A stretch of DNA of 64,000 nt from Ralstonia sp. NFACC01 (GTDB taxonomy: Bacteria > Pseudomonadota > Gammaproteobacteria > Burkholderiales > Burkholderiaceae), in NCBI RefSeq assembly GCF_900115545.1, contig NZ_FOWV01000006.1:173235-237234 (forward strand), read 5' to 3'. The position numbers and the translations under genes were made by a program. Below the pieces are notes generated by a model. That model made no database searches, was not told the origin of the DNA, and saw only the letters and a list, made by a program, of their open reading frames with translations. This document shows, in pieces, positions 1 through 9,283 of the stretch. The first letter of the stretch is position 1. Every line of letters begins with the position of its first letter.

Positions 1-407
1 ACCGGGCTTTCGGCACGATCGTCGTACTCCACCGCGCCGCTGATGTAGATGCAGCCCGTGGTCACTTCCTGAATGCGACGCTCCATCCAGCGTCGCACCA
101 TGCTCCACAGGCGCGGCAGACCGCGCGGTTCCGTCAAGCTCGGGTAGAAGACTTCCTGCTCGAACCGTTTGTGATACTCGCGAACCACTTCCACCTGCAG
201 ATCCTCACGCGAGCCGAAGTGTGCGAACACCCCGCTCTTGCTCATCTGCATGCGCTCCGCGAGCACACCGATCGTCAATCCTTCCAGTCCGTCGCGCGAA
301 GCCAATTCCAGCGCGGCATCGAGAATCGCTGCACGCGTCAGTTCGCCCTTGCGCATCGGCGTGGCTGCTGCGTGATTTGATTCGAGACGAGCGGTCGGGT
401 GACGCAT
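1..407 (-). CDS. TetR/AcrR family transcriptional regulator (partial, C-terminus beyond window start)
   Basis: The reading frame runs off the left edge of the window, so only the first 135 residues are present. They show a typical TetR N-terminal helix-turn-helix region: an LTRAAILDAALELASRDG helix, then a recognition segment with MSKSGVFAHFGSREDL, the usual SKSGxFxHFGSKxxL signature of this family. The ATG is preceded by GGAGAG at good spacing. The ligand cannot be inferred because the C-terminal ligand domain is mostly missing. A TetR-type palindrome lies about 120 bp upstream (526-545), suggesting autoregulation or control of a neighbour. The next gene upstream on the same strand is a CoA-transferase ending at 761, but the 353-bp gap makes an operon unlikely. 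Confidence 0.85.
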   Translation of the reverse strand, partial: MRHPTARLESNHAAATPMRKGELTRAAILDAALELASRDGLEGLTIGVLAERMQMSKSGVFAHFGSREDLQVEVVREYHKRFEQEVFYPSLTEPRGLPRLWSMVRRWMERRIQEVTTGCIYISGAVEYDDRAESP

Positions 408-760
408 GATGATTTCTCTCCGTTCTTTTCTGGGGCGTGACACGCGAGAAAATTGGCTTCTTGCAGGGCGCCTTTCGCGTGCCGGGCAGGACTGTAAACC
501 AGCCTGCGCGAACACTCTAGCCCAAAATCGAACGGTCGTTCAATTATTTACAGGGGCACTTGGAGCGGCAAGTGTTTTATTAGAAAGCGGCGTCTAAATG
601 GCGGCCCCGATTTGCAACCTTCCGCGGTGCAGCGCGAATCCCACAAACCCTTTATATGAAAGGCTTTTCAGGGTGTGCGCCGCACCTATAAAACGGGTGC
701 GCCACAGCATAGCGGATGGATTTTCTAGTGCTACCCATCAGTAAATAAACAGCCCGTAAA
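408..760. other. Intergenic region between TetR gene and CoA-transferase
   Basis: No convincing gene lies in this 353-bp stretch. It holds a TetR-type palindrome at 526-545 and, at 670-710, an imperfect GC-rich inverted repeat (GTGCGCCGCACC against GGTGCGCCAC) downstream of the CoA-transferase stop. The latter could be a weak transcript-end hairpin but has no T-tract. Nothing else is recognised. Confidence 0.5.
526..545. promoter_or_regulatory. Candidate TetR-family operator
   Basis: AATCGAACGGTCGTTCAATT is a near-perfect palindrome: core arms GAACG and CGTTC are separated by GT, and the 9-bp half sites match at 8 of 9 positions. Short-spaced palindromes of this kind are typical TetR-family operators. 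It sits about 120 bp upstream of the TetR gene start at 407, so autoregulation is the simplest reading. Confidence 0.5.
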
Positions 761-2425
761 TCAGACCGGCGTGATGCCTGAGCACATGGCACCACGGCGG
801 AAGATGCGGGCGTCCATTTCACGCAGGTCGGCTGCCACGGCAACCTCTGCGGCACACTGGTCCAGTACATCGCGCTGCAGGTCGATACCAGGAGCGATTT
901 CAGTCAGCGTGAGGCGCCGTGCGCCGTGGCCATCGTCACGCATTTCGAAGACAGCGCGCTCGGTCACGTAGCGCACGGGAATGCCCGATTGCGCCGCATA
1001 CTCACCGTTGAAGGTCAGATGGGACACGGCCGGCACGATCTTCTTGAGCCGCCCTTCGCGCACGATGCGCAGCTTGCCGTCTTCGGCTTCGACCTGCAGG
1101 CCGCCAGCGGTGAGCGTGCCCATGAACACGACCGAGCGTGCGCTCTGCGTGATGTTGATGAAGCCGCCGACGCCCGCGACGACGGTGTCGCCACCCTCGC
1201 CAAACAGGCTGACGTTGACGTTGCCGGCGCCGTCCAGTTCTGCCAGGCCGAGGATGGCGAGATCGATGCCGCCACCTTCGTAGAAGTCGAACTGCGCTGG
1301 CTGGTCCACCACGGTTTCAGGATAGGCCGAGGCGCCGAAGCTGAGGCCATCTGCCGGCGTGCCGCCAATCGGGCCTGCCTCCACGGTAAGAGTGAAGCCG
1401 CGCGCGCCTTCTTGCTCAGCCAGGGCGCCGACGGCCGCGGGCATGCCCACGCCGAGGTTCACGACCCGCGGCTGCTGCGCGATCAGTTCCAGCACGGCGC
1501 GGCGCTGCACCAGCGTGCGGGCGTCGAGCGCTCCGTGCTGATTCGCCTCCAGCGCCTCGCTCGATTCGATGACGTCTTGCTTGAGCTGGATCGCCTCGCC
1601 TTGCCAGGGGCGAATGTAGGTCGGGTTGAACGCCTCGCCGAAGGTCATCTGGTGTTCGGCTTCATCGTCGGCAACGACCACGTAATCGACGAGGATGCCC
1701 GGCACGTGGATCGCCTGCAGGTTGTCGTGCCGATCGACGAGCCGACGCACTTGCGCGATGACGATGCCACCCGAGTTGCGTGCGGCCTGCGCCATGGCCA
1801 GCAGTTCGTGATGAAAGGCTTCTTCGTGCGTGCTGATATTGCCGCGCGGGTCGGCGGACGTGCCGCGCAGGAAGACGCAGTGCAGCGGAAAACTGGGGTA
1901 GAAGAGATAGTCTTCGCCGCGAAAGCGTTCGTACTCGACCCACGAGGCCGTGCCTGCAGCGCGCGCCGCCTTGGCGCGGGCATTGATGGCGCCACCGTGG
2001 TAACGCGCGTCAAGCTCCGTGCGCGGGTCGACGAACGTGTGCAGCCCCATCTTGGTCAGCACGCCCGGCTTGCCACCCGCGATAGCGCGGTACAGATGCG
2101 TGAGCACGCCTTGGGGCAGGTTGAACGCATCGCATTGCTCGGCAAGCGCCAGGTCCGCCAGCCGCGTGGCGGAGCGCCAATGCCCGCCGACCACACAGCG
2201 CGTCATCCCGGGATTGCCGAAGTGGTTGACGCCGCGCGTGGCGCGATCGCCCTGGCCGGCGGAATAGACCAGCGTGAGATCGCGCGGCTCGCCGGTGGCC
2301 AGAAAGCGGCGCTCCAGCGCATGCGTGACGGCCTCTGCATGGCCCGCGCCGACAAACCCCGCGCATGCGACCGTCCACTCCGGCTGTACCAACCGGGCGG
2401 CCTCATCGGCTGTGATGACTTGCAT
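761..2425 (-). CDS. Acyl-CoA:acetate/3-ketoacid CoA-transferase, fused alpha and beta subunits (YdiF/Pct type)
   Basis: This 554-aa protein carries both CoA-transferase family I domains in one chain, as in propionate CoA-transferase and E. coli YdiF. The N-terminal half (from MQVITADEAARLV) includes KPGVLTKMGLHTFVDPR. The C-terminal half starts around residue 310 (VLELIAQQPRVVNLGVGMPAAV) and contains TVEAGPIGG, where the Glu is the expected catalytic residue forming the glutamyl-CoA thioester. It should transfer CoA between short-chain acyl-CoAs and carboxylic acids in fatty-acid, ketoacid or ketone-body metabolism; the exact substrate cannot be read from sequence. It lies 42 bp downstream of clsB on the same strand and could be co-transcribed with it, though the functions are unrelated. 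Confidence 0.85.
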   Translation of the reverse strand: MQVITADEAARLVQPEWTVACAGFVGAGHAEAVTHALERRFLATGEPRDLTLVYSAGQGDRATRGVNHFGNPGMTRCVVGGHWRSATRLADLALAEQCDAFNLPQGVLTHLYRAIAGGKPGVLTKMGLHTFVDPRTELDARYHGGAINARAKAARAAGTASWVEYERFRGEDYLFYPSFPLHCVFLRGTSADPRGNISTHEEAFHHELLAMAQAARNSGGIVIAQVRRLVDRHDNLQAIHVPGILVDYVVVADDEAEHQMTFGEAFNPTYIRPWQGEAIQLKQDVIESSEALEANQHGALDARTLVQRRAVLELIAQQPRVVNLGVGMPAAVGALAEQEGARGFTLTVEAGPIGGTPADGLSFGASAYPETVVDQPAQFDFYEGGGIDLAILGLAELDGAGNVNVSLFGEGGDTVVAGVGGFINITQSARSVVFMGTLTAGGLQVEAEDGKLRIVREGRLKKIVPAVSHLTFNGEYAAQSGIPVRYVTERAVFEMRDDGHGARRLTLTEIAPGIDLQRDVLDQCAAEVAVAADLREMDARIFRRGAMCSGITPV

Positions 2426-2467
2426 GCCTCCTCCCTCTTGTTATGTTTTTGCAGATGTCTTGTACCG

Positions 2468-3736
2468 CTAATACTGTGCTGCGCGCCCGCTGATGACGAC
2501 GCCAAGGCGCACCAGCCGGTAGGCGCACCAATCTGCCAGGCGCCACCACCAGCGGCGCGCGGCGTGCGCATCGGCCAGAACGCGACGTGCGTGATGGGCG
2601 ATGGCGTCTTCGAGGGCCGCGCGCAGTTCGTTGGCTACGGTCGCATCCCATGCGACGACGTTGGCTTCGCGAGCCAGCAGCAGGCTGAATGGGTCGATAT
2701 TGCTGGAGCCGACCGTGGCCCATCGGTCGTCCACCACAGCCACCTTGGCGTGCAGGAAGCTGGCCGTGTATTCGTTGATCTCGACGTTGTCGCGCAGCAG
2801 CATGTGGTACAGCGAGCGCGTCGCGTAGTGCTGCAGCCGGTATTCGACCTGCCCCTGCAACAACAGGCGAACGCGCACACCGCGCCGTCGGCATGCTGCC
2901 AGGGCCCGCATGAAACGCACGCCCGGCAGGAAGTACGCATTGGCGATGATCACCTCGTGCCGCGCCGCGCCCAGCGCGCGCAGATATTCTCGTTCGATCG
3001 CACGCCGGTTGCGGACGTTGTCACGCAGCACCAACGAAGCCAACACGGTGCCCGGTGCGCGCTCACTTTCTCGTCCGGACGCGCCGCGATGCCGTGGTCG
3101 CGGCGTATCGGTCATCACCGGAAACTCGGCGGCGACGCCCGTGACGCCCACCTCCCGCATGCCGGCGCGCACGCCCATCTGCCACCAGAGCCGGTCGACG
3201 GTCAGCGCAATCTGCGCGACCAGCGGCCCGCGTACTCGCACGGCAAAGTCGTAACGCGGTCCCAGCGCAACATCGTGAAATGGCGCGTGGTTCAGGTCAT
3301 CAATGATGTTGATGCCGCCCACGAACGCGACGTCGTCATCGATGACAACGATCTTCCGATGCAGCCGTCGCAGGTAGCGGCGTTGCAGACGAAAACCGCG
3401 CACCGGACGATAGATGCGCAAGATCACGCCCGCCGTCTCGAGCATCGCGGCGATGTTGGCAGGCAGCAGGCCGGTGCCGAAGCCGTCGATGGTCAGGTGG
3501 ACATCCACACCGCGGCGGGCCGCGCGGGCGAGCGCCTCGGTCACGCTGCGGGCGGCAGCGTCGTCGGTGTAGATGTAGGTTTCGAGCGCGACGCGGCGTT
3601 GCGCGGCATCGATGGCCTCGATCAAGGCTGGGAAGAACTCAGCACCGCCGCACAGCAGGTCGACGTCGTTGCCCGGCAGGGGCTTACCCCGCCGCCACTC
3701 GGAGCGCAGCGGACCTGCATCGCGCGCGACCCTCAT
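2468..3736 (-). CDS. clsB: Cardiolipin synthase B (phospholipase D family)
   Basis: The 422-aa protein has two phospholipase D catalytic motifs: HRKIVVIDDDVAFVGGIN in the first half and HAKVAVVDDRWATVGSSNID in the second, each with the HxK(x)4D signature. PLD-type cardiolipin synthases condense phosphatidylglycerol (or PG with PE for other Cls types) at the inner membrane. The start at 3736 is chosen because its ATG overlaps the stop of the upstream endonuclease-type gene as ATGA; an earlier in-frame start would lengthen the protein by 41 Arg-rich residues inside that gene. It lacks the N-terminal membrane helices of ClsA and matches ClsB. The pairing with an upstream YbhP-like gene reproduces the E. 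coli ybhP-clsB arrangement. Confidence 0.85.
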   Translation of the reverse strand: MRVARDAGPLRSEWRRGKPLPGNDVDLLCGGAEFFPALIEAIDAAQRRVALETYIYTDDAAARSVTEALARAARRGVDVHLTIDGFGTGLLPANIAAMLETAGVILRIYRPVRGFRLQRRYLRRLHRKIVVIDDDVAFVGGINIIDDLNHAPFHDVALGPRYDFAVRVRGPLVAQIALTVDRLWWQMGVRAGMREVGVTGVAAEFPVMTDTPRPRHRGASGRESERAPGTVLASLVLRDNVRNRRAIEREYLRALGAARHEVIIANAYFLPGVRFMRALAACRRRGVRVRLLLQGQVEYRLQHYATRSLYHMLLRDNVEINEYTASFLHAKVAVVDDRWATVGSSNIDPFSLLLAREANVVAWDATVANELRAALEDAIAHHARRVLADAHAARRWWWRLADWCAYRLVRLGVVISGRAAQY

Positions 3737-4479
3737 GGATGCGCCAGTTCCGCCAGGAGGGGCACGTGATCGGAGCGCTGCGCCCATTCGCGGCCAGTCA
3801 GCGCGTGCGCACGTTCGATGTCGAAACCGCGCACGTAGATGCGGTCTAGTCGCAACCAAGGCATATGGCTCGGGAAGGTGCGCACCGGGCGTGCATCCGC
3901 AGCCTTGTCAGCCACTTCGGTCGCACCGAGCGCCTGACAGATCATGCGGTCAAGCCGGTTGTTCCAATCGTTGAAATCCCCTGCCACCACGAGCGGCGCA
4001 TCCGGTGGCACGACCGAACGCACGCGGTCAACGAGCGCCTCCGCCTGCCGTTGCCGGCTGCGTGCAAACAGGCCGAAGTGCGCGCACAGCAGATGCACCT
4101 CGCCGAAGCCGAGATCCGTCACGGCGTGCAGCAGGCCGCGCTGCTCGAAACGGTGATCAGAGATATCGAGGTTTTCCGACAGCAGGATCGGATACCGCGA
4201 CAGAATGGCGTTACCGTGGTGCCCGTGCTCGTAAACAGCATTGCGGCCATAAACCGTGTGCGGATAGACGTCGGTCGCGAGGTAGCGCAGCTGCGTGTAG
4301 TTCGGGTCGAACAGCTCGGCGGCGACGAGGTGATCGTTGCGGTCCTGCACTTCCTGCAGGAAGACGATGTCGGCGTCCATGGTGTGCAGGCCCTGCCGCA
4401 CGTCATGCACGCGCACGCGCCGCGCAATGCCCGTCACGCCCTTGTGGATGTTGTAGGTGGCAACGCGCAAACGCAGCAT
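3733..4479 (-). CDS. Endonuclease/exonuclease/phosphatase family protein (YbhP-like)
   Basis: The 248-aa protein has the EEP fold signatures: LRVATYNIHKG at the N-terminus (Asn ligand), IVFLQEVQDR (metal-binding Glu), LVVAGDFNDW (catalytic Asp/Asn), and SDHVPLLAEL at the end (catalytic Asp-His). All expected catalytic positions are present. The family includes Mg-dependent DNA repair nucleases and lipid or sugar phosphatases; in E. coli the homologue ybhP is co-encoded with clsB, so a role in phospholipid metabolism is inferred from context only. Its stop overlaps clsB by ATGA, and the nudB stop codon (4481-4483) lies directly upstream, so nudB, this gene and clsB are translationally coupled. 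Confidence 0.8.
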   Translation of the reverse strand: MLRLRVATYNIHKGVTGIARRVRVHDVRQGLHTMDADIVFLQEVQDRNDHLVAAELFDPNYTQLRYLATDVYPHTVYGRNAVYEHGHHGNAILSRYPILLSENLDISDHRFEQRGLLHAVTDLGFGEVHLLCAHFGLFARSRQRQAEALVDRVRSVVPPDAPLVVAGDFNDWNNRLDRMICQALGATEVADKAADARPVRTFPSHMPWLRLDRIYVRGFDIERAHALTGREWAQRSDHVPLLAELAHP

Positions 4480-4480
4480 G

Positions 4481-4966
4481 TCAGGCTTGGTCCTTTGTCA
4501 GTGCCGCGTGACGCGCATGATAGGCAGCGAGGCGTTCGGGCAGCTGCAGGATGGCCTCGGCATTGCTGCGCGAGAAGCACCGCGCGGCGGCCTCTCGGTA
4601 AGGCAACCACTCGGCCTGCACATGCTCGCGCGGGGACATCCGCACCGGTACCTTGCCGCTCACCAGCAGGCCGAACCAATGCTCGGTGTTGCGCGTGATG
4701 CCCGGCGCGTAGCGGTGCCGCCAGTGTGGGTAGATTTCGTATTCGATGTGGTGGCCCCACTCGATCAGATGATGTTGGGCCGCGTCGATGCCGGTTTCTT
4801 CCAGCACCTCCCGGGCGGCCGTATCGACCAAGGGTTCGTCGAGCGCATCGCAACTGCCGGTCACGGATTGCCAAAAACCCGGATGGTCTGCCCGCTCCAT
4901 CACCAACACGTGCAAATCAGGCGTGTGAATGACGACGAGGACGGAGACGGGAATCTTGTGCGACAT
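4481..4966 (-). CDS. nudB: Dihydroneopterin triphosphate diphosphatase (Nudix)
   Basis: This 161-aa Nudix hydrolase starts MSHKIPVSVLVVIHT and contains a Nudix box GSCDALDEPLVD followed by AAREVLEETGI. The box has one extra residue between the first Gly and the first Glu compared with the canonical GX5EX7REUXEEXGU. FWQSVTGS and the WFGLLV/AEWLPY segments match NudB/FolQ. NudB removes pyrophosphate from dihydroneopterin triphosphate, the second step of folate synthesis. The ATG at 4966 is chosen because the upstream in-frame extension is Arg/Ala-rich and overlaps the neighbouring gene. It stands one base before the YbhP-like gene. In beta-proteobacteria nudB is commonly found close to aspS, as here. 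Confidence 0.85.
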   Translation of the reverse strand: MSHKIPVSVLVVIHTPDLHVLVMERADHPGFWQSVTGSCDALDEPLVDTAAREVLEETGIDAAQHHLIEWGHHIEYEIYPHWRHRYAPGITRNTEHWFGLLVSGKVPVRMSPREHVQAEWLPYREAAARCFSRSNAEAILQLPERLAAYHARHAALTKDQA

Positions 4967-5082
4967 GGGTGCGGTTGCTGCGTGCTTCGATGGGCGGCGC
5001 GATCGCGCTGCAAGGCAATAGCTTACCGCAGCCAGAAGCGTGCCACCGCGACGCTCAGCGTGCTGCCATGCCGTGGCAGCGA

Positions 5083-5943
5083 TCAGGCAGCGCGCAATGG
5101 CCCTTGGCCTGTGCGCGTGCGGGCAAGCCACAGCGCCGTCTCATCCGTCGCCGTTTCGTGACCAAACTCGCGGCGGGCGACGGCCAGGAGCGGATCGAGC
5201 ATCGCAGCATAGTCATCGGCCGCGCGCTGTGATTGCGCCCACAACGCCTCTGTACGCTCGCCGAGCTGTTGGCGCAGCGCAGCGAGCTGTGCGGTCAACT
5301 CGCGTTCGCGGTTGCCCAGCGTGTTGAATTTCTGAATGAGGAAGCGCTGCACATCGGTCTGTTCGGATTGCGCGTTGGCCTGGTCGAAGCGTTCAACGAT
5401 GGCCGAGGTCTCACGCTCGATGCGATGCAGTTCGCTGGTGCCTTCGCGCTCAGCGGTCTCCAACGCTTGCAGGGCGCGGCGTTCGGCCTGCAAGACACGC
5501 GCATGATCGGCAAAGCGGAGTTCTGCCGCCAAATGCGCTTCGGCCAACGGGCGCGGAGTGTCATATACGAGCGGATGCACGGGCATGCCTGGTGCGGCTG
5601 GCGGCAACGCCGTTTCGGGCAGACGCAGGTTGGCGACCGCGTGCAGCCAATGCATCCGTTCCGCCGCAAGGTGACCCAACGCGCACATCCCCTCGGCCAA
5701 ACCCGGAGGCGACGCCGAGGCGGGCCCCGGTGGATGTGCGCCCTGCGCCGCAGCTGCAATTTCGGGCACGCAAGCCGCAACCGTGGTGGCTACGGCCTCG
5801 GTCATGGCCATGGCGGCACGCCGCGTGGCGTGGCGGATTTCGATCCAGGCCAGCAGCATCACCACTAGCGCGGCCATCAGCCAAGTCAACAGGAACTCGG
5901 CATGTGCGGCGATCCATGTGCGCGCAAAGTCGACGTAGTCCAT
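5083..5943 (-). CDS. Unknown membrane-anchored coiled-coil protein
   Basis: I do not recognise a named family. The 286-aa product begins MDYVDFARTWIAAHAEFLL and has one clear transmembrane helix at about residues 18-36 (LLTWLMAALVVMLLAW), so it is probably anchored in the inner membrane. The middle is Pro/Ala-rich, and residues 130-260 form a long Glu/Arg/Gln-rich helical region with strong coiled-coil character (ERRALQALETAEREG; RERELTAQLAALRQQLGER). A strong Shine-Dalgarno AAGGAGG precedes the ATG. A perfect inverted repeat lies just upstream (5963-5979). Its 3-prime end overlaps the untranslated region upstream of nudB. The position between nudB and aspS gives no functional clue. Confidence 0.7.
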   Translation of the reverse strand: MDYVDFARTWIAAHAEFLLTWLMAALVVMLLAWIEIRHATRRAAMAMTEAVATTVAACVPEIAAAAQGAHPPGPASASPPGLAEGMCALGHLAAERMHWLHAVANLRLPETALPPAAPGMPVHPLVYDTPRPLAEAHLAAELRFADHARVLQAERRALQALETAEREGTSELHRIERETSAIVERFDQANAQSEQTDVQRFLIQKFNTLGNRERELTAQLAALRQQLGERTEALWAQSQRAADDYAAMLDPLLAVARREFGHETATDETALWLARTRTGQGPLRAA

Positions 5944-5962
5944 CTAAACACTCCTCCTTCGT

Positions 5963-5979
5963 TGTCACCCAACGTGACA
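5963..5979. promoter_or_regulatory. Inverted repeat upstream of the coiled-coil membrane protein gene
   Basis: TGTCACCCAACGTGACA has perfect 6-bp arms (TGTCAC/GTGACA) with a 5-bp spacer, about 20 bp upstream of the start codon at 5943. The position and symmetry suggest an operator for an unidentified dimeric regulator. Confidence 0.4.
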
Positions 5980-6042
5980 GAAACGAAAGATTCGGTTTAG
6001 CACCCAATGTTCCCGATTGCTGCGAGTTGCCCCAGCAGGCGC

Positions 6043-6078
6043 AAAAAAAACCGCGCCGCCCTTATCAGGCGGCGCGGT
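6043..6078 (-). terminator. Rho-independent terminator of aspS
   Basis: On the minus strand an 11-bp perfect GC-rich stem (ACCGCGCCGCC / GGCGGCGCGGT, loop of 7) is followed directly by a run of eight T. It lies 27 bp after the aspS stop codon. Confidence 0.9.
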
Positions 6079-6104
6079 CTCTTGTGGAACGTCAGCGCGG
6101 GCGC

Positions 6105-7931
6105 TTAGGCAGTCGTTGCAGCCGTCGGTGCGGCCACTTTGGCCTCGGCAGCGCGCAAGCGGATATGCAGCTCGCGCAATTGCTTCTCGTCGACAGGGCT
6201 CGGTGCCTGCGTCAGCAGATCCTGCGCACGCTGCGTCTTCGGGAAGGCGATCACGTCGCGAATCGAATCCGCACCGGCCATCATCGTGACGACGCGGTCC
6301 AGACCGAACGCGATGCCGCCGTGCGGAGGCGCACCGTACTGCAGTGCGTCGAGCAGGAAGCCGAACTTGGCACGCGCTTCTTCATCGTTGATCTTCAGCG
6401 CGCGGAACACCTTGCTCTGCACTTCTTCGCGGTAAATCCGTACCGAGCCGCCGCCGATTTCCCAGCCGTTGAGCACCATGTCGTAAGCCTTGGCGATGCA
6501 CTTGCCCGGATCGGTTTCCAGGTATTCCAGGTGCTCGTCTTTCGGGCTCGTGAACGGATGGTGCATGGCCACCCAGCGTGCGTCTTCCTCGTCGTACTCG
6601 AACATCGGGAAGTCGATCACCCACAGCGGCTTCCAGGCGTCTTCGAACAGCCCGTTGCTCTTCGCAAAGTCCGAATGGCCCACCTTCAGGCGCAGTGCAC
6701 CCATCGCGTCGTTGACCACCTTGGCGCGGTCGGCGCCGAAGAACAGGATGTCGCCATCTTGTGCGCCGCTGCGCTTGAGGATCTCGGCGATGGCCGCATC
6801 GTGCAGGTTCTTCACGATCGGCGATTGCAGGCCGTCGCGGCCCTTGGCCACTTCGTTGACCTTGATCCAGGCCAGGCCCTTAGCACCGTAGATTTCGACG
6901 AACTTGGTGTAGGCGTCGATATCGCCACGCGACAGGGAAGCACCACCCGGCACGCGCAGTGCCACGACGCGACCGCCTTCAGCGTTGGCCGGGCTCGAGA
7001 ACACCTTGAAGTCAACGTCCTTCATGGCGTCGGTCAGCTCGGTGAATTCCAGCTTGACGCGCAGGTCGGGCTTGTCCGAACCGAAGCGGGCCATCGCCTC
7101 ACGGAATTCCATCACCGGGAACTTGGCATCCAGCTCGACCGACATGGTGTTCTTGAACACCGTGCGGATCATCTCTTCAAACAGGTCTCGGATTTCCTGC
7201 TCGCTCAGGAACGACGTTTCGCAGTCGATCTGGGTGAATTCGGGCTGGCGGTCAGCACGCAGGTCTTCGTCGCGGAAGCATTTGGTGATCTGGTAGTAGC
7301 GGTCGAAGCCCGACACCATCAGCATCTGCTTGAAGAGCTGCGGCGATTGCGGCAGCGCGAAGAACTGGCCAGCGTTCACGCGCGACGGCACGAGGTAATC
7401 GCGCGCGCCTTCCGGCGTGCTCTTGGTCAGCATCGGCGTTTCGATGTCGATGAAGCCCTTGTCGTCCAGATACTTGCGCACTTCCATCGCGACCTTGTAG
7501 CGCAGGCGCAGGTTGTACTGCATCTGCGGGCGACGCAGGTCCAGCACGCGATGCGTCAGGCGCGTGGTTTCCGACAGGTTGTCGTCATCCAGCTGGAACG
7601 GAGGCGTGACGGAGGCGTTGAGCACCGTCAGCTCGTGGCACAGCACTTCGACCTTGCCGCTGGTCAGGTTGGCGTTAGTGGTGCCTTCCGGGCGGGCACG
7701 CACGACGCCCTTTACCTGCAGGCAGAACTCGTTGCGCACACCTTCGGCCACCTTGAACATCTCTGGGCGGTCCGGGTCGCACACGACCTGCACCAGGCCT
7801 TCACGGTCGCGCAAATCGATGAAGATCACGCCACCGTGGTCACGACGACGATGGGCCCAGCCCGACAGCGTGACGCTCTGGCCGAGCAGTTGTTCGGTGA
7901 CCTGACCGCAGTATTGAGTACGCATTTGCAT
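6105..7931 (-). CDS. aspS: Aspartyl-tRNA synthetase
   Basis: This is a full-length bacterial-type AspRS of 608 aa from the chosen start ([18 protein letters not shown]). It has an N-terminal OB-fold anticodon-binding domain ([26 protein letters not shown]), class II motif 2 ([19 protein letters not shown]), the bacterial GAD insertion domain, and motif 3 ([15 protein letters not shown]). It charges tRNA-Asp; many beta-proteobacteria lack AsnRS and use a non-discriminating AspRS with GatCAB, which cannot be decided here. A further in-frame ATG at 7976 would add 15 residues but has no ribosome-binding site and does not fit family N-termini; 7925 is an equally possible start. A strong terminator follows. 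DUF502 and FmdB genes lie upstream in the same direction. Confidence 0.97.
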   Translation of the reverse strand: MQMRTQYCGQVTEQLLGQSVTLSGWAHRRRDHGGVIFIDLRDREGLVQVVCDPDRPEMFKVAEGVRNEFCLQVKGVVRARPEGTTNANLTSGKVEVLCHELTVLNASVTPPFQLDDDNLSETTRLTHRVLDLRRPQMQYNLRLRYKVAMEVRKYLDDKGFIDIETPMLTKSTPEGARDYLVPSRVNAGQFFALPQSPQLFKQMLMVSGFDRYYQITKCFRDEDLRADRQPEFTQIDCETSFLSEQEIRDLFEEMIRTVFKNTMSVELDAKFPVMEFREAMARFGSDKPDLRVKLEFTELTDAMKDVDFKVFSSPANAEGGRVVALRVPGGASLSRGDIDAYTKFVEIYGAKGLAWIKVNEVAKGRDGLQSPIVKNLHDAAIAEILKRSGAQDGDILFFGADRAKVVNDAMGALRLKVGHSDFAKSNGLFEDAWKPLWVIDFPMFEYDEEDARWVAMHHPFTSPKDEHLEYLETDPGKCIAKAYDMVLNGWEIGGGSVRIYREEVQSKVFRALKINDEEARAKFGFLLDALQYGAPPHGGIAFGLDRVVTMMAGADSIRDVIAFPKTQRAQDLLTQAPSPVDEKQLRELHIRLRAAEAKVAAPTAATTA

Positions 7932-8027
7932 GTTGTGGTTTTCCGCGAAGCGCGCCGCCAAGAAAACGTCGCGCATGAAAGTTGATTGGGGGGCCGGGGT
8001 CGATTCGACTTCGTTCGTATCGCCGGC

Positions 8028-8765
8028 TCAGGGTGCCGCGATGGCGCCGCCCTCTGCAGGCAGCGCGGTCGGATTCGAAGGGTCGCGCGGCCCTTGAGCC
8101 GGCGACCGGTCCTCCGTCTGTGGCGAGGCGTCGGGCGGGTCCATGCGGCGCGGCAGCGCTTCAGGCGCCACCACACCCATCGACACGATGTACTTGAGCG
8201 CCGCGTCCACCGTCATGTCCAGCTCGATGGTGTCAGCCTTGGGCATCATCAGGAAGAAGCCCGACGTCGGATTGGGCGTGGTCGGCACGTACACGCTGAC
8301 GTACTCGCCCTGCAGGTGGTTCTCGACATCACCGCCGGGGCGGCCGGTCAGGAAGGCGATCGTCCACGAGCCTTCGCGCGGGTATTGCACCAGCAACGCC
8401 TTGCGGAATGCATTGCCGTTGGACGACAGCAGTGTGTCCGACACCTGCTTCACGCTCGAATAGATCGGGCCGACCACAGGAATGCGGCCCACGAGCGCCT
8501 CCCACCACAGCACCAGCTTCTGGCCGATGAAGTTGTGCGCCAGCACGCCCACAATGAGGATGAACGCCAGCGTGAGAATCGCGCCCACGCCAGGAATGCG
8601 CCGGCCAAATAGCTGATCCGGCTGCCATGCCGACGGCAGCAGCGCCAGGCTCTGGTCCATCGTGCCGATGATGAGCGACAGCACCCACAGCGTGATCGCA
8701 AGCGGGACAAGCACCAGAAGACCGGTCAGGAACCATGTCTTGAGTGCGCTGGTTTTCTGTTTCAT
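8028..8765 (-). CDS. DUF502 family inner-membrane protein
   Basis: The 245-aa protein begins MKQKTSALKTWFLTGLLVLVP and has two transmembrane helices (about residues 12-34 and 63-85). Between and after them are the family-typical segments RRIPGVGAILTLAFILIVGVL and RIPVVGPIYSSVKQVSDTL. The C-terminal part (VSVYVPTTPNPTSGFFLMMPK) is the conserved soluble region, followed by a variable Pro/Ala-rich tail. The family is widespread in proteobacteria and its function is not established. The chosen ATG removes an Arg-rich 45-residue extension that overlaps the upstream FmdB gene. It lies between fmdB-like and aspS genes, a conserved beta-proteobacterial order that suggests co-transcription with aspS. 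Confidence 0.9.
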   Translation of the reverse strand: MKQKTSALKTWFLTGLLVLVPLAITLWVLSLIIGTMDQSLALLPSAWQPDQLFGRRIPGVGAILTLAFILIVGVLAHNFIGQKLVLWWEALVGRIPVVGPIYSSVKQVSDTLLSSNGNAFRKALLVQYPREGSWTIAFLTGRPGGDVENHLQGEYVSVYVPTTPNPTSGFFLMMPKADTIELDMTVDAALKYIVSMGVVAPEALPRRMDPPDASPQTEDRSPAQGPRDPSNPTALPAEGGAIAAP

Positions 8766-8796
8766 GGGGCGATGGGCCGAAAGGTAAGCGATGCGA

Positions 8797-9135
8797 TCAG
8801 TGGCAAGCGCACGACGTGCCGCAGCCACCGGACGCCGCCGGCGTGCTGGCGCTGGACGACGACGCGGCGGGCGCGGCAGCAGCGGCTGGTGCTGCGGCAT
8901 CTACCTTGGCCGCCGTACCGGTTCCGGCTGCTGCAGCCGATGCGCCGCCCGAGCCGCCGCGGAAATCCGTCACATACCAGCCCGAACCCTTGAGCTGGAA
9001 GCCGGCAGCGGTGAGCTGCTTCTTGAACGCCGGCGCGCCGCATGCGGGGCAATCCGTCAGCGGGGCGTCGCTCATCTTCTGCAGCACATCTTTGGCGTGG
9101 CCGCAGGCGTCGCATCGATAAGCATAGATCGGCAT
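8797..9135 (-). CDS. FmdB-type zinc-ribbon protein
   Basis: This 112-aa protein starts MPIYAYRCDACGHAKDVLQK and has the two CxxC pairs of a FmdB regulatory-type zinc ribbon (CDAC and CPAC), followed by the family motif FQLKGSGWYVTDFRG. The C-terminal half is an Ala/Ser-rich low-complexity tail ending GGCGTSCACH, whose extra cysteines and histidine could bind metal. The family is named after a putative regulator of formamidase but its real role is unclear. The start is fixed by the conserved MPIYxYxC N-terminus. It is the first gene of an apparent fmdB-DUF502-aspS unit, with a TATAAT box about 150 bp upstream. Confidence 0.9.
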   Translation of the reverse strand: MPIYAYRCDACGHAKDVLQKMSDAPLTDCPACGAPAFKKQLTAAGFQLKGSGWYVTDFRGGSGGASAAAAGTGTAAKVDAAAPAAAAAPAASSSSASTPAASGGCGTSCACH

Positions 9136-9283
9136 GGTGTCCTCACCCTGAAACAAACAAATGACAAGAAAGCGATTGGATTGCCCGCGCATCCCGAGAG
9201 CGCGGTGCGGGAAATACGCACATGGGCTCACGCAAGATTGGGGCAGCCGCGCGCCATACAAGTGCTGGCGCGCAAAGCCTTGA

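Noticed and set aside
926-3769. A 947-codon open frame on the plus strand over the CoA-transferase and clsB
   Set aside because: It is antisense to two well-supported genes with full catalytic motifs and its translation is Arg/His/Ala-rich with no recognisable motif; high GC content keeps such frames open.
5592-7985. A 797-codon plus-strand frame opposite aspS
   Set aside because: It mirrors aspS codon positions and has no family-like segments; aspS is certain.
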